Positions 52,731 through 61,454 of a DNA stretch of 64,000 nt are shown one piece after another (position 1 is the first letter of the stretch; each line of letters begins with the position of its first letter). The DNA is taken from contig NZ_CP061292.1 in NCBI RefSeq assembly GCF_018687475.1, positions 124,001 to 188,000 of the forward strand, in the 5' to 3' direction. A program made the translations under genes and the position numbers. Under the pieces are notes generated by a model. It worked only from the letters and a program-made list of their open reading frames with translations. It had not been told where the DNA came from and ran no database searches. The DNA is from Polynucleobacter sp. MWH-UH24A. Lineage in GTDB: Bacteria > Pseudomonadota > Gammaproteobacteria > Burkholderiales > Burkholderiaceae.

Positions 52731-53483
52731 TCAGAATTGACAGAAGGTTAACTTAAAGGGAATATCTTGATTAATTAGAGTAGGCTTAAGATCCTGCTCA
52801 CACTTGAGTAGCCGAATCGAGACCAGATATTTATTAGCGCTGATCTCAGCAAAGAGCGAGGGATCTTCTAGCGTGATACGCATTAATTGATATACCTTGC
52901 CAGAGGGCGCTTGTTGGAAAGAGCCTTGATGCGCTAAAACTTCTTTACTCTCTCCAGACTCACGAAGCAGACGCAAAAATAAATGGCATGCTTCTTGCCA
53001 TGGGAGCATCGGGTAAATAAACTTTTGTAAGAGCTCACGACGAGAAGAAGCGGGGCTGTGGCGCCAAGCATAAAAACCTGGCAGGTCAATCGGACTCGTT
53101 CCCCCAGGTGTGTGTAAGCGGGTTCGAATTGCATTAAGCCATTCGTTTTCACCGATCAGTGCATTTGGCTTGATAACTGACGCATTGACTTGGGCGCTTG
53201 CATGCTCTAATTCCACCATGGTAGATGCTAGTTTTTCTTGATCAACCTCTTTGGCATGTTTAAGTTGATTGAGTGCAAATTTCTGACGCTCTAATTCTTT
53301 TAAAAGTAATGATTTGATATCGCCTCGGGCGCTAATGTCGCCCAGCTCAAAGAGAGTGGTCAAAGCATTGTGGTGTAGTTCGGGGTCGTCTGAACGGGCA
53401 AAGTGATTAAACCGGTCGAACAAATACTCAAGTCGGAGCATGTTCCTGACCAGTTCATTAAACGGGTATTCGTAAATAATCAC
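52731..53483 (-). CDS. zapD: Cell division protein ZapD
   Basis: FtsZ-bundling protein (YacF/DUF1342 family). The N-terminal YEYPFNELVRNMLRLEYLFD, the DIKSLLLKELERQ helix and FYAWRHSPASSRR match the family, which is all-alpha with a C-terminal beta domain. Length 250 aa is usual. It lies downstream of coaE (34-bp gap). The small zinc protein gene yacG, which often follows zapD, is not present here. Confidence 0.93.
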   Translation of the reverse strand: MIIYEYPFNELVRNMLRLEYLFDRFNHFARSDDPELHHNALTTLFELGDISARGDIKSLLLKELERQKFALNQLKHAKEVDQEKLASTMVELEHASAQVNASVIKPNALIGENEWLNAIRTRLHTPGGTSPIDLPGFYAWRHSPASSRRELLQKFIYPMLPWQEACHLFLRLLRESGESKEVLAHQGSFQQAPSGKVYQLMRITLEDPSLFAEISANKYLVSIRLLKCEQDLKPTLINQDIPFKLTFCQF

Positions 53484-53517
53484 AGGGTTTTATTTTATTC
53501 CGACCACAGCCAAAAAA

Positions 53518-54159
53518 CTATAAATCCAGCATTTTTTGATGAAGGCGGTCGACTTCAATCTCTAGGCTCGCCAGATCCCCCTGGTTATGAATCACGGTAT
53601 CCGCAATTGCCAGCCGCTTGGGTCTGCTGGCTTGATGGGCCATGATGGCCAATACGTCTTGCCGGTCCAGTTGGCTGCGCTCCATCACCCGCTGAATTTG
53701 GATCTCTTCCTCGCAGTCAACCACCGCTATATGGTCAAGGCTCTCGATCCAAGTTCCAGACTCTAGGAGAAGTGGGACCACAAACACCAAATAGGGCGCA
53801 TCATTTTTTAAGCCATTTTCAGCCTGGATCAGGGTTTCCTGTCGAATTAGGGGGTGCGTAATAGCCTCTAGAATTCGTTTGAATTCGGCATTGCTAAATA
53901 CGTATTCACGCATTTTTGCTCGATTTAGGGATCCATCGGGAAGGATGAACTCTGATCCAAACTCCTTTTTGATCGGATCAATCGCCATACCCCCGGGAGC
54001 AGTTATTTGGTGGGCGATTTGATCAGTATCAATAACCCATGCACCTCGCTTCGATAGATAGGAGGCAACACTCGATTTGCCCGAGCCAATTCCCCCGGTC
54101 AGTCCTAAAAATGGAACTTTTCCTTTTAAATCAAGGAGTGAACGAGTGGACTTGACCAT
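53518..54159 (-). CDS. coaE: Dephospho-CoA kinase
   Basis: Final step of coenzyme A synthesis. P-loop GLTGGIGSGKSSVASYL, the DTDQIAHQ substrate motif and LLLESGTWIE are conserved. The open frame runs back to 54291, but the first 44 residues do not resemble the family; the ATG at 54159 gives 213 aa, the normal size. This start still overlaps the pilD-like gene by 34 bp on the same strand, so translation is probably coupled. Confidence 0.94.
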   Translation of the reverse strand: MVKSTRSLLDLKGKVPFLGLTGGIGSGKSSVASYLSKRGAWVIDTDQIAHQITAPGGMAIDPIKKEFGSEFILPDGSLNRAKMREYVFSNAEFKRILEAITHPLIRQETLIQAENGLKNDAPYLVFVVPLLLESGTWIESLDHIAVVDCEEEIQIQRVMERSQLDRQDVLAIMAHQASRPKRLAIADTVIHNQGDLASLEIEVDRLHQKMLDL

Positions 54160-54605
54160 AGTATTTGTATGATGCCAGCAAATGCCAAAAAAGGACCAAA
54201 GGGAAAGGGATGGCTTGGTGGTAATTTTTGATACTTTAGCCAGAGTAGCCCCCCAATGGTGCCGCTTAAAGCGGCTAGGGCCAATATCCATAGAGCACTA
54301 TGGATTCCCAACCATGCCCCAAAAGCGGCCAAAAGTTTTGCATCTCCCATTCCTAGACCATGCTGTGAGCGGATTTGTTTGTAGAGTTGATTAATGATCC
54401 ATAGAAGGGAGTAGCCAAAAATGGCACCAAGCCAAGCCAAATAGGCATCGCACCAGGCGAGCGGTGAAAAAGAATTAAAGATGAGACCAAAGACAATCAT
54501 GGGGTAAGTGAATCGATTGGGGATTAAAAACCGATGAAAATCGACCCATGCCAAATAAATGAGCGTTAGGATGAGACAAATTCGAAGGATGAAGTCAACC
54601 CACAT
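54126..54605 (-). CDS. A24 prepilin peptidase lacking the N-methyltransferase domain
   Basis: Membrane aspartyl peptidase that removes leader peptides of type IV pilin-like proteins. The two catalytic aspartates are Asp22 in WVDFHRFLIPN and Asp88 in GMGDAKLLA; PFPFGPFLAFAG is also conserved. At 159 aa it has only the peptidase half; PilD is normally about 280 aa with an N-terminal zinc-binding methylase domain. The preceding pilC stop overlaps its start codon, so there is no room for a lost 5' part. Similar short forms (CpaA type) exist. Confidence 0.85.
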   Translation of the reverse strand: MWVDFILRICLILTLIYLAWVDFHRFLIPNRFTYPMIVFGLIFNSFSPLAWCDAYLAWLGAIFGYSLLWIINQLYKQIRSQHGLGMGDAKLLAAFGAWLGIHSALWILALAALSGTIGGLLWLKYQKLPPSHPFPFGPFLAFAGIIQILWSSPLVHSLI

Positions 54606-55663
54606 CAGATAATTCTGCCTAATGAAAAAATCGGGAGGTATAGTGTCATCAGCAATCCTGCTACTAAAAGGCCAAGAAAAATAATAAACAGTGGCTCTAA
54701 ACTTTGGCTAAGGATGGCTAACCGATGCTCTAAGAGATTTTCAATCGAACGAGACCGATTGAGCAACATTGCATTGAGCATACCGGTTCTAGCACCGATT
54801 TCAAGCAATTGAATGGTTTCAGGATCAAAAAATCGACCAATAGGATCGGCACGTCTCATCGCGAGCCCTAGATCTAAGCCCAACGATAGTTGCTTAAATA
54901 GGTTGGCGCTCAAATCATGACTTAACCAATGATTTGATGATTGTGCACAAATACGAATGGAATCCAAAAGACTTAGACCGGATTGAAGTAAGTGGGCAAT
55001 GTTTTGACACCATGTAATTTGATGCGATAGTCGTATGAATTCTCCAAAAATCGGAATTTGAAAGCAATATTGATCACACCACTTTTGAAATCGAATTGAT
55101 TTTCTCCAAAGGAATAGAGTACTAGTACATAGGATGAATATCGAGCTTAAAATAATTACCGCATGTTCATTCAAGTTTTTTGATAGTCCAATTAATAGTT
55201 GTGTGCTCATCGGCAATTCAGCATGAAAATGATGAAAGATGTCTTCAAAGCCAGGTATAACCCATAACAGCATAGTGACGACCATCATCATCGCAGCAAC
55301 AAAAGTAATCGCAGGGTAGGTTAGCGCTTGCTTCATTTTCTGTTTCAGCGATTCCTTAGCAAGTAACTGTTGATGAATTAAGGAAAGCGATTGTTCTAAG
55401 GCCCCTGTCTTTTCTCCAATCGTTATCAGGCCAATACAAATCGGACTAAACCATTTACCCTCTTTAGATAGGCTGGTCGCTAAGCTGTTACCACCTTTGA
55501 GTCCTTGGATCGTATGTGATAGAAATGATCTCCACTGAATAGGGGAGCATTGCTCTAAAAGATGGAGGGCTTCAAGGAGTGGTACGCCAGCCTGTAAAAT
55601 ACTATGGAGGCGATAAGTGAAATTGATTTGATCACGAAGTGATAGAGAGCGCCAAATCATCAC
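54605..55663 (-). CDS. pilC: Type IV pilus / type II secretion inner-membrane protein, PilC/GspF family
   Basis: Polytopic platform protein that couples the assembly ATPase to pilus growth. It has the duplicated GspF domain: an N-terminal FTYRLHSILQAGVPLLEAL copy and a second copy with WCQNIAHLLQSGLSLLDSI. Three hydrophobic segments (about residues 110-135, 165-185 and 325-345) fit the family. At 352 aa it is somewhat shorter than PilC (about 400). It overlaps the upstream ATPase gene by 4 bp. Confidence 0.88.
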   Translation of the reverse strand: MMIWRSLSLRDQINFTYRLHSILQAGVPLLEALHLLEQCSPIQWRSFLSHTIQGLKGGNSLATSLSKEGKWFSPICIGLITIGEKTGALEQSLSLIHQQLLAKESLKQKMKQALTYPAITFVAAMMMVVTMLLWVIPGFEDIFHHFHAELPMSTQLLIGLSKNLNEHAVIILSSIFILCTSTLFLWRKSIRFQKWCDQYCFQIPIFGEFIRLSHQITWCQNIAHLLQSGLSLLDSIRICAQSSNHWLSHDLSANLFKQLSLGLDLGLAMRRADPIGRFFDPETIQLLEIGARTGMLNAMLLNRSRSIENLLEHRLAILSQSLEPLFIIFLGLLVAGLLMTLYLPIFSLGRII

Positions 55664-56760
55664 GGAAGCTCATCAATTAAAACCGATTGGTCAATTAACC
55701 CTTGATTCAATAAGGCATCAGCCGCTTGTCGCATTGAACGAAACCCTTCTTCGCCTGCAATGATGCCCAGCTCAGTTGATGACACACATTTTTCGATCGC
55801 AGTCATCAGTTTGGGGGTAAAAGGAAGCACCTCATGAATCGCAAAACGACCCATTGACGAGTCACGATAACGAATTAAGCGCTGCGAGCTAATCAATAGA
55901 ATATTTTGGGCGATAGCATGGGGTTCGATACCGAAGTACCTAAGCCGCTCAATGCATGAGAGCGCTTGATGAGTATGAATAGTACTTAGAACTAAATGGC
56001 CTGTTTGTGCAGCACTTATGGCTAGTTTTGCCGTTTCTGAGTCGCGAATCTCGCCAATCATCATTACATCAGGATCTTGACGCAAGAGCGCTCGAATGAT
56101 GGCATTAAAATGAAGCCCAGCCTTTGGATGGTACGCAATTTGGTTTACTCCTTGCAGGCGAATTTCAATTGGATCCTCAATGCTACAAAGATTGAGATGG
56201 GGTTGATTTAAAAAATTAAGAAAGCTGTACAGTGTGCGTGTTTTTCCGCTACCCGTAGGACCGCCCACCAGAATCAAGCCATGGCGCAGATTCAAGCACT
56301 TTTTGACAATACCCAGTTGATGATCTGTTAAGCCAATATGGTTAATATCCAATTCAGCATTCGTTGTTTTGAGAAGTCGAATGACTGCCTTTTCTCCAAA
56401 TAGAGTAGGCATGGTTGAGACCCGACAATCAATTTCGCGCCCTATAGAATCGCCGACAGTGATTGCAAGACGACCATCTTGTGGTAAGCGCTGTTCGGCA
56501 ATATCAAGCTTCGCCAGAATTTTGATGCGAGTAATTAGGCGAATGTGATCAGTTTTTGGATATGCCTTGAAAAGGCATAGGTCACCATGGATACGAAAAC
56601 GTACGATGCAAGAATTCTGTTGTGCTTCAATATGAATATCGCTTGCATCTTTAATAACGGCAGATGAAGCAATTTCATGCCACAAACGAATGATATGAAA
56701 ATCAGATGCTTCGAGTGGTTTGCGTAATGAATTCTGAGTGATAGACCCGGTATGAATCAA
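55660..56760 (-). CDS. Short PilB/GspE-type assembly ATPase
   Basis: Hexameric ATPase of type IV pili or type II secretion. KDASDIHIE, Walker A GPTGSGKT (167-174), Asp box SIEDPIE, Walker B DPDVMMIGEIRD (229-240) and His box QTGHLVLSTIHTH (252-264) are intact. At 366 aa it lacks the N-terminal domain of PilB (about 570 aa). It also lacks the tetracysteine zinc loop: SSQRLIRYRD joins straight to SSMGRFAIHEVLP. It overlaps the CorC-like gene by 4 bp and pilC by 4 bp. HofB-like is the closest description. Confidence 0.87.
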   Translation of the reverse strand: MIHTGSITQNSLRKPLEASDFHIIRLWHEIASSAVIKDASDIHIEAQQNSCIVRFRIHGDLCLFKAYPKTDHIRLITRIKILAKLDIAEQRLPQDGRLAITVGDSIGREIDCRVSTMPTLFGEKAVIRLLKTTNAELDINHIGLTDHQLGIVKKCLNLRHGLILVGGPTGSGKTRTLYSFLNFLNQPHLNLCSIEDPIEIRLQGVNQIAYHPKAGLHFNAIIRALLRQDPDVMMIGEIRDSETAKLAISAAQTGHLVLSTIHTHQALSCIERLRYFGIEPHAIAQNILLISSQRLIRYRDSSMGRFAIHEVLPFTPKLMTAIEKCVSSTELGIIAGEEGFRSMRQAADALLNQGLIDQSVLIDELP

Positions 56761-58058
56761 GAGTCTAATCGACTTCGATCTTCAGGCCCTGGTTTATGAA
56801 GCCTAACTGTTTTAATCCCTTGATCATCAAATTGAATAATCTCCATCACTACGCCTGCAACCTTGACGCTAAGATCATGATCGGGTATTTCTTCAAGCTC
56901 TTCAAGTATCAATCCATTCAATGTACGAGGCCCATCAACGGGTAGCTGTAATCCCAGTAACCGATTGAGATCGCGCAAATTTGCACTACCGTTTGCTAGA
57001 TAGGATCCATCACTTGACCATTGATCATGAGTCAACATACCCGGAAAAGAGGTAGTGAACTCACCAATTAACTCTTCAACAATATCTTCAAACGTTAATA
57101 ACCCCTGAACGCTCCCGTACTCATCAACGACTAAACTTAAACGTTGACGATTTTCCTGAAAAAACTGCATCTGCTGCATTACTGGAGTACCCTCAGGAAT
57201 AAAGTACGGCTCATTTAGGAGTTCTCGAAAGTCGCTGTGACTGAGTTCTTCGTTTCCTAGCAAGGAAAGCGCTTTTTTAACTGAGAGAATCCCAATAATT
57301 CTTTCTGGATCCCCCTCGCATACGGGTAATTTGTTGTGATAGCAGGTCTCAAGTTGCCCAATGACTTCATCAATAGGCCGTGATAAATCCAATATCTCCA
57401 TCTTGGCTCGAGGCGTCATCACATCATCGACCGAGATATTTTCAAGGTTAAATAGATTGAGCAAGATACTACGGTGCTGATTTGAAATAAAGTGACTTGA
57501 CTCAAGAACTAGACTTCTGAGTTCTTCCGTGCTCATGGTTTGTAAGGCCGTTTCCTTTCGGTTTAAGCCCATGAGACCCATTAAGCTAGAAACAAAAGAG
57601 TTCACCAGCCACAGCAACGGTTTAAGCAAAATCGTTAGCGGGTAAATTACCCAACCGATATTGGCGGAGATTTTTTCAGCAAAGGCAGCACCAATGACTT
57701 TCGGTGTAATTTCACTAAAGATGATGATTAAAAATGCAATGGTTAGGGTAGCTATCGACAAAACTAGGCCATTGGTACCGAACAAATGAAGTGCAATACC
57801 CGTTACCAAAATGGGCAAAATAGTATTGATTAGGTTATTAGCAATCAATAGAACCGATAAAAGCGTATCTATACGCTTAAGGAGTTTTTGGGTGATGGCA
57901 GCACCAGCATGACCACCATTTGCCATCGCTCGTAAGCGGTGTCGATTGCTTGCTACCATACTGGTCTCGGCCATCGAGAAAAATCCAGACAAGGCAAGTA
58001 AAAAGACCACCAGAGCGGCTTGAGCCCAAAGGGGCCAAGAATCGAAAAATGAATCCAT
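56757..58058 (-). CDS. HlyC/CorC family CBS-domain transporter
   Basis: Membrane protein of the CNNM/CorB group, linked to magnesium or cobalt transport. An N-terminal DUF21 region holds three or four hydrophobic segments (MAETSMVASNRHRLR is characteristic). It is followed by a CBS pair (VMTPRAKMEILDLSRPIDEV and LSVVDEYGSVQGLLTFEDIVEELIGE-like sequence) and a C-terminal CorC_HlyC domain. Length 433 aa. It heads the minus-strand run to zapD and is divergent from the ogt-like gene. Confidence 0.88.
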   Translation of the reverse strand: MDSFFDSWPLWAQAALVVFLLALSGFFSMAETSMVASNRHRLRAMANGGHAGAAITQKLLKRIDTLLSVLLIANNLINTILPILVTGIALHLFGTNGLVLSIATLTIAFLIIIFSEITPKVIGAAFAEKISANIGWVIYPLTILLKPLLWLVNSFVSSLMGLMGLNRKETALQTMSTEELRSLVLESSHFISNQHRSILLNLFNLENISVDDVMTPRAKMEILDLSRPIDEVIGQLETCYHNKLPVCEGDPERIIGILSVKKALSLLGNEELSHSDFRELLNEPYFIPEGTPVMQQMQFFQENRQRLSLVVDEYGSVQGLLTFEDIVEELIGEFTTSFPGMLTHDQWSSDGSYLANGSANLRDLNRLLGLQLPVDGPRTLNGLILEELEEIPDHDLSVKVAGVVMEIIQFDDQGIKTVRLHKPGPEDRSRLDS

Positions 58059-58154
58059 CTACACTTTCAAGAAAAGTACAGATAAGCAATATAGCAAATA
58101 CTGATTATTTGGACTATCAGGGTAAATTGATTTAGGTGTCAGAAAGGGGAATTT

Positions 58155-58652
58155 TTGCGGTCAACTTTGAAGATTCATGTTGAGTATTGCTTGATACGTG
58201 CCCCGTTTGGGGGATTGGGTATTCGCACAGAAATGATTGATGAGTCCTTAATGATTACTCAAGTTCAATACTTGAGTCATTTGGATCAACCCAGTCGACC
58301 TCTGAACGAATTAGCAAAAAACGCAAAAGAGCAAATTGAGAGTTACTTTGATAATCCTAATTCACGGTTTGATCTACCAATAAAAAATCAAGGTAGTGTT
58401 TTTCAGCAAAATGTTTGGGCAAAGATTGAATCCATTCCAGTCGGGAAAACCATGACCTATGGAGAGCTAGCCAATCAGATCAAGTCTGCCCCAAGAGCTG
58501 TTGGGGGCGCTTGCGCCTCGAACCACTACCCACTGATTATTCCATGCCACCGCGTCCTATCAAAATCAGGTATTGGCGGTTTTATGGGCGAGGCTAAGGG
58601 ACCTTATCTAAGAATTAAACAATGGTTGTTAAAGCACGAACATGCAATTTAG
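58155..58652 (+). CDS. ogt: Methylated-DNA-protein cysteine methyltransferase (Ogt type)
   Basis: Suicide repair protein that takes alkyl groups from O6-alkylguanine. The acceptor cysteine is in IIPCHRVLSKSG; the helix-turn-helix part VGKTMTYGELANQIKSAPRAVGGA is conserved in pattern. Translation seems to start at TTG 58155, because GGGGA (58146-58150) is 4 nt upstream and no in-frame ATG exists before residue 27. Length 165 aa. It is divergent from the CorC-like gene. Confidence 0.88.
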   Translation: MRSTLKIHVEYCLIRAPFGGLGIRTEMIDESLMITQVQYLSHLDQPSRPLNELAKNAKEQIESYFDNPNSRFDLPIKNQGSVFQQNVWAKIESIPVGKTMTYGELANQIKSAPRAVGGACASNHYPLIIPCHRVLSKSGIGGFMGEAKGPYLRIKQWLLKHEHAI

Positions 58653-58654
58653 GA

Positions 58655-59605
58655 CTACGCTTTTAGCGATCTAGCTTGGACTCTAAAAAAGATGTCTAAT
58701 AGCCAATCACTGTGAACCGCAAATTTAGTAAAAAGATAAAAACGGCTTACCTGTGACCGAGTCAATTTTGCTTCAATTGATCTATAGCCATGATGACGTA
58801 GTGCAATTTGTTTTAGCGTTAGTACTGCTAAGCCAAAGGCAAGAAAACAAAAGCGACGGATTCCGAGCTCTGATTTCGGAATGCAGTGAATGTAATGAAG
58901 AGCATCTTCAAGTTTTTGGTGGGCAATCACGAGTAAATCCGTATCACTAACACCAATTGGTTTCCATGAAACCCCACGTTCTCGATCCTCTGGGGAGTCT
59001 TTGAGAATATTGGTCATTTGTAAGGCTTGACCGAAAGAAATCGCTAAGTATTCTCGTTGGGCAATGGCCTTGGAAAAATTAGGTGAGTGCAGTGCAAATA
59101 CAGTAGTTAGCATTTCACCAACAACCCCAGCAACGACATAGCAGTACTTTTCAAATTCGGCTAAATTTTCCAGGCCGAGAGGATTTTGTCGGGTATGAAA
59201 ATAGCTCATACCGTCAGACATTATTTGTATGCAATGAGCGACGGCTTGGCGCTGTTGCACATCGCAAGTTTCTAGTACGCGAAGTACCCGTGGGATATTT
59301 TGGATTAAATCTTTTTCACTTTGATTGTTGTGCCCTGATAAAGCAATGGCACACTGCTCAGTAAATTGCTTGGGATTTTGCTCACCTAGAACCGTTTTTA
59401 CAAAGCTCGCGGATAGGTCTTGTTTAGTTATTGCATCGATACCGGGTGCATCCTCAATTGTATCTACGATACGACAGAGTAAGTAGGTATTGCCAACTAC
59501 TTTCTCAAGATTTGGGGGTAATAATGGAATGGTGAGCGCAAATGTTCTAGATACCGACTCCAGAATTGAGCGTTGATAAAGCTCATCAGCAGATAAAACA
59601 GGCAT
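58655..59605 (-). CDS. Squalene/phytoene synthase family protein
   Basis: All-alpha isoprenoid synthase that joins two prenyl diphosphates head to head. The first aspartate motif is Asp48-xxx-Asp52 in RIVDTIEDAPG. The second is in QMTNILKDSPEDRERG. The SRTFALTIPLLPP start is also typical. Length 316 aa from ATG 59605 (an in-frame TTG lies two codons earlier). It resembles squalene synthase-like proteins more than CrtB, but no hpnC/hpnE or carotenoid genes are nearby, so the product is uncertain. It lies 32 bp downstream of the symporter gene. Confidence 0.85.
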   Translation of the reverse strand: MPVLSADELYQRSILESVSRTFALTIPLLPPNLEKVVGNTYLLCRIVDTIEDAPGIDAITKQDLSASFVKTVLGEQNPKQFTEQCAIALSGHNNQSEKDLIQNIPRVLRVLETCDVQQRQAVAHCIQIMSDGMSYFHTRQNPLGLENLAEFEKYCYVVAGVVGEMLTTVFALHSPNFSKAIAQREYLAISFGQALQMTNILKDSPEDRERGVSWKPIGVSDTDLLVIAHQKLEDALHYIHCIPKSELGIRRFCFLAFGLAVLTLKQIALRHHGYRSIEAKLTRSQVSRFYLFTKFAVHSDWLLDIFFRVQARSLKA

Positions 59606-59637
59606 GCGCAATTTGGCTTTCGAAGAGAATTAACTAA

Positions 59638-61077
59638 TTAATGCCGGACTTTGTTTGAATGGTTTGATTTATCCTCTGGTAGCCGAGGTGCGATAAAGCT
59701 GCCAAGAACCATACCAACTGCACTAGCTAATAAACCAATTAATTGCGGCTCAACCGGTTCCTCGATCCCCATGAATTCAAGCAAGATCCACATCATTAGG
59801 CCAAAAGTAATTGCTAGCAAGGCCCCTAGATCACTCGCTCTCTTCCAAAATAATCCAGCAACCAAGGGTACAAATGCACCAGCAAGTGTAATGCGGTAAG
59901 CATTCTCAACCATCGTGTGAATTTTAGTTTCAGTAGCAATCGCATAGTAGGTCACAATACTGGTAAAGACAAATACAGTGATGCGCGTTGCCCATAAAAA
60001 TTGCTTATCTGTCATGTAAGGATAAAAGCCTTTTAAGATGTTTTCAGTAAAAGTGACTGAAGGTGCAAGCAGAGTGCCAGATGCGGTGCTCATAATGACC
60101 GATATGAGTGCTCCAAAGAAAACAACCTGCATAAAAAATGGCATATGGTCGAGGATCAGAGTCGGCAAAATCATTTGCGAGTCGCTGGCAAGAAATTTTT
60201 CAACCATTTGTGGATCAATGATATTAGCGGTGTAAGCCAAGAAAAGTGGAACACTAGCAAAAAAGAAATAGGCAACACCACCCAAAGTGGTTGCCCAGAT
60301 CGCAATCGATTCATTTTTGGCTGCGTTGACTCGTTGGAAAACATCTTGCTGGGGAATCGAGCCTAGTGCAATCGTGAGCAAAGCTGCAATCCAGCTGAGC
60401 ATATCAATTGGATCCAGGCTTGGTAAGAAATTAAATTTTCCCTCCGCACTGGCCTTAGCAATAACACTTGCAACACCGCCTGCTTGATCTGCAGCATTAC
60501 TTGCCACAAGCAAAAGTCCGATCACAATCACAATCATTTGCACAAATGTTGTGAGCGCTACAGACCACATACCGCCAAACAGGGTATAGATCAAAACTAC
60601 ACCGGCCCCAATGAGCATGCCATCGCTCATTGAAACTAAACCGTTTGAAAGAACATTAAAGGTAAGACCCAATGCTGAAATTTGAGCCGATACCCATCCA
60701 AGGTAGGACACAATAATGCAAATGGAAATTAATAATTCAGTTTGGCGGTTGTAGCGAAATCGAAAATAGTCACCAAGGGTGATGAGATTCATTCGGTACA
60801 ACGGTTTTGCAAATACCAGTCCAAACAGAATTAAGCAGACCGATGCCCCAAGAGGGTCTGAAATGAGCCCTCTGAATCCTTCCTCCAAAAAGGTTGCCGA
60901 AATGCCAAGAACAGTCTCTGCTCCAAACCAGGTTGCAAAAACCATTGCCAGAACAAAGGCCATGGGCAAATTTCGTCCAGCAGTAATGTAGTCTCTGGCA
61001 TTGTGTACTTTTGTTGCGCCGTATAAACCAATCGCAATTGAAATGCCGAGATAAGCAATTACCAACCAAAGCAGCAT
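59638..61077 (-). CDS. Sodium:solute symporter family protein
   Basis: SSS-family transporter with about 13 hydrophobic segments. GRNLPMAFVLAMVFATWFGAE-type sequence in the N-terminal third and the LTLGDYFRFRYNRQTE motif are conserved in the family. The ATG at 61077 is preceded by AGAGGA at 7 nt (minus strand), which settles the start over the TTG at 61098; this gives 479 aa. Substrate cannot be told. It is transcribed toward the squalene/phytoene synthase gene and may be in one unit with it. Confidence 0.88.
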   Translation of the reverse strand: MLLWLVIAYLGISIAIGLYGATKVHNARDYITAGRNLPMAFVLAMVFATWFGAETVLGISATFLEEGFRGLISDPLGASVCLILFGLVFAKPLYRMNLITLGDYFRFRYNRQTELLISICIIVSYLGWVSAQISALGLTFNVLSNGLVSMSDGMLIGAGVVLIYTLFGGMWSVALTTFVQMIVIVIGLLLVASNAADQAGGVASVIAKASAEGKFNFLPSLDPIDMLSWIAALLTIALGSIPQQDVFQRVNAAKNESIAIWATTLGGVAYFFFASVPLFLAYTANIIDPQMVEKFLASDSQMILPTLILDHMPFFMQVVFFGALISVIMSTASGTLLAPSVTFTENILKGFYPYMTDKQFLWATRITVFVFTSIVTYYAIATETKIHTMVENAYRITLAGAFVPLVAGLFWKRASDLGALLAITFGLMMWILLEFMGIEEPVEPQLIGLLASAVGMVLGSFIAPRLPEDKSNHSNKVRH

Positions 61078-61454
61078 CACACCGTCCTCTTTTGACAAAA
61101 TAGATTGATCATCGGAGGGTTTTTAGACCACCCCATTAAGGCCCATCTAGTAGCAAGACCTGATTATAGGTGGGGATCATCCTGTCATCATGAAACCAAA
61201 AATGGGGCCTAAAGTATTGAAACCTATCAAAATCTATTGTTCTAGGTTAATACCATTTCATTAGTAATTTACCAAAAATACCAGTAGCGTTTAAGTCTTA
61301 TAAAAGAGTAGACCTTTTTTCTTGAGAGAAGCTTACTTAAAGCGAAAAATAATTTTTATGGATGAATTGAGACCTGCGAAGTATTGTGGAAAATCCAAAT
61401 AGCCCTAAAAAATATCGTACCATTGCCAATAATCTTATTTAAATTGGAGTGTTT
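61078..61454. other. 377-bp intergenic region between symporter and ketopantoate reductase-like genes
   Basis: AT-rich divergent spacer with no supported gene. A possible plus-strand promoter is TTGAGA (61322-61327) and AAAAAT (61345-61350) with 17-bp spacing. GGAG at 61445-61448 is the ribosome binding site of the downstream gene. A 14-codon ATG frame at about 61360-61404 has no support. The rest shows nothing I can interpret. Confidence 0.5.

Noticed and set aside
54160..54291. 44-residue N-terminal extension of coaE
   Set aside because: Sequence lies inside the pilD-like gene and does not resemble dephospho-CoA kinase; ATG 54159 gives the normal length.
61360..61404. 14-codon ATG frame in the 377-bp intergenic region
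   Set aside because: Too short, no Shine-Dalgarno, no hydrophobic or conserved pattern.
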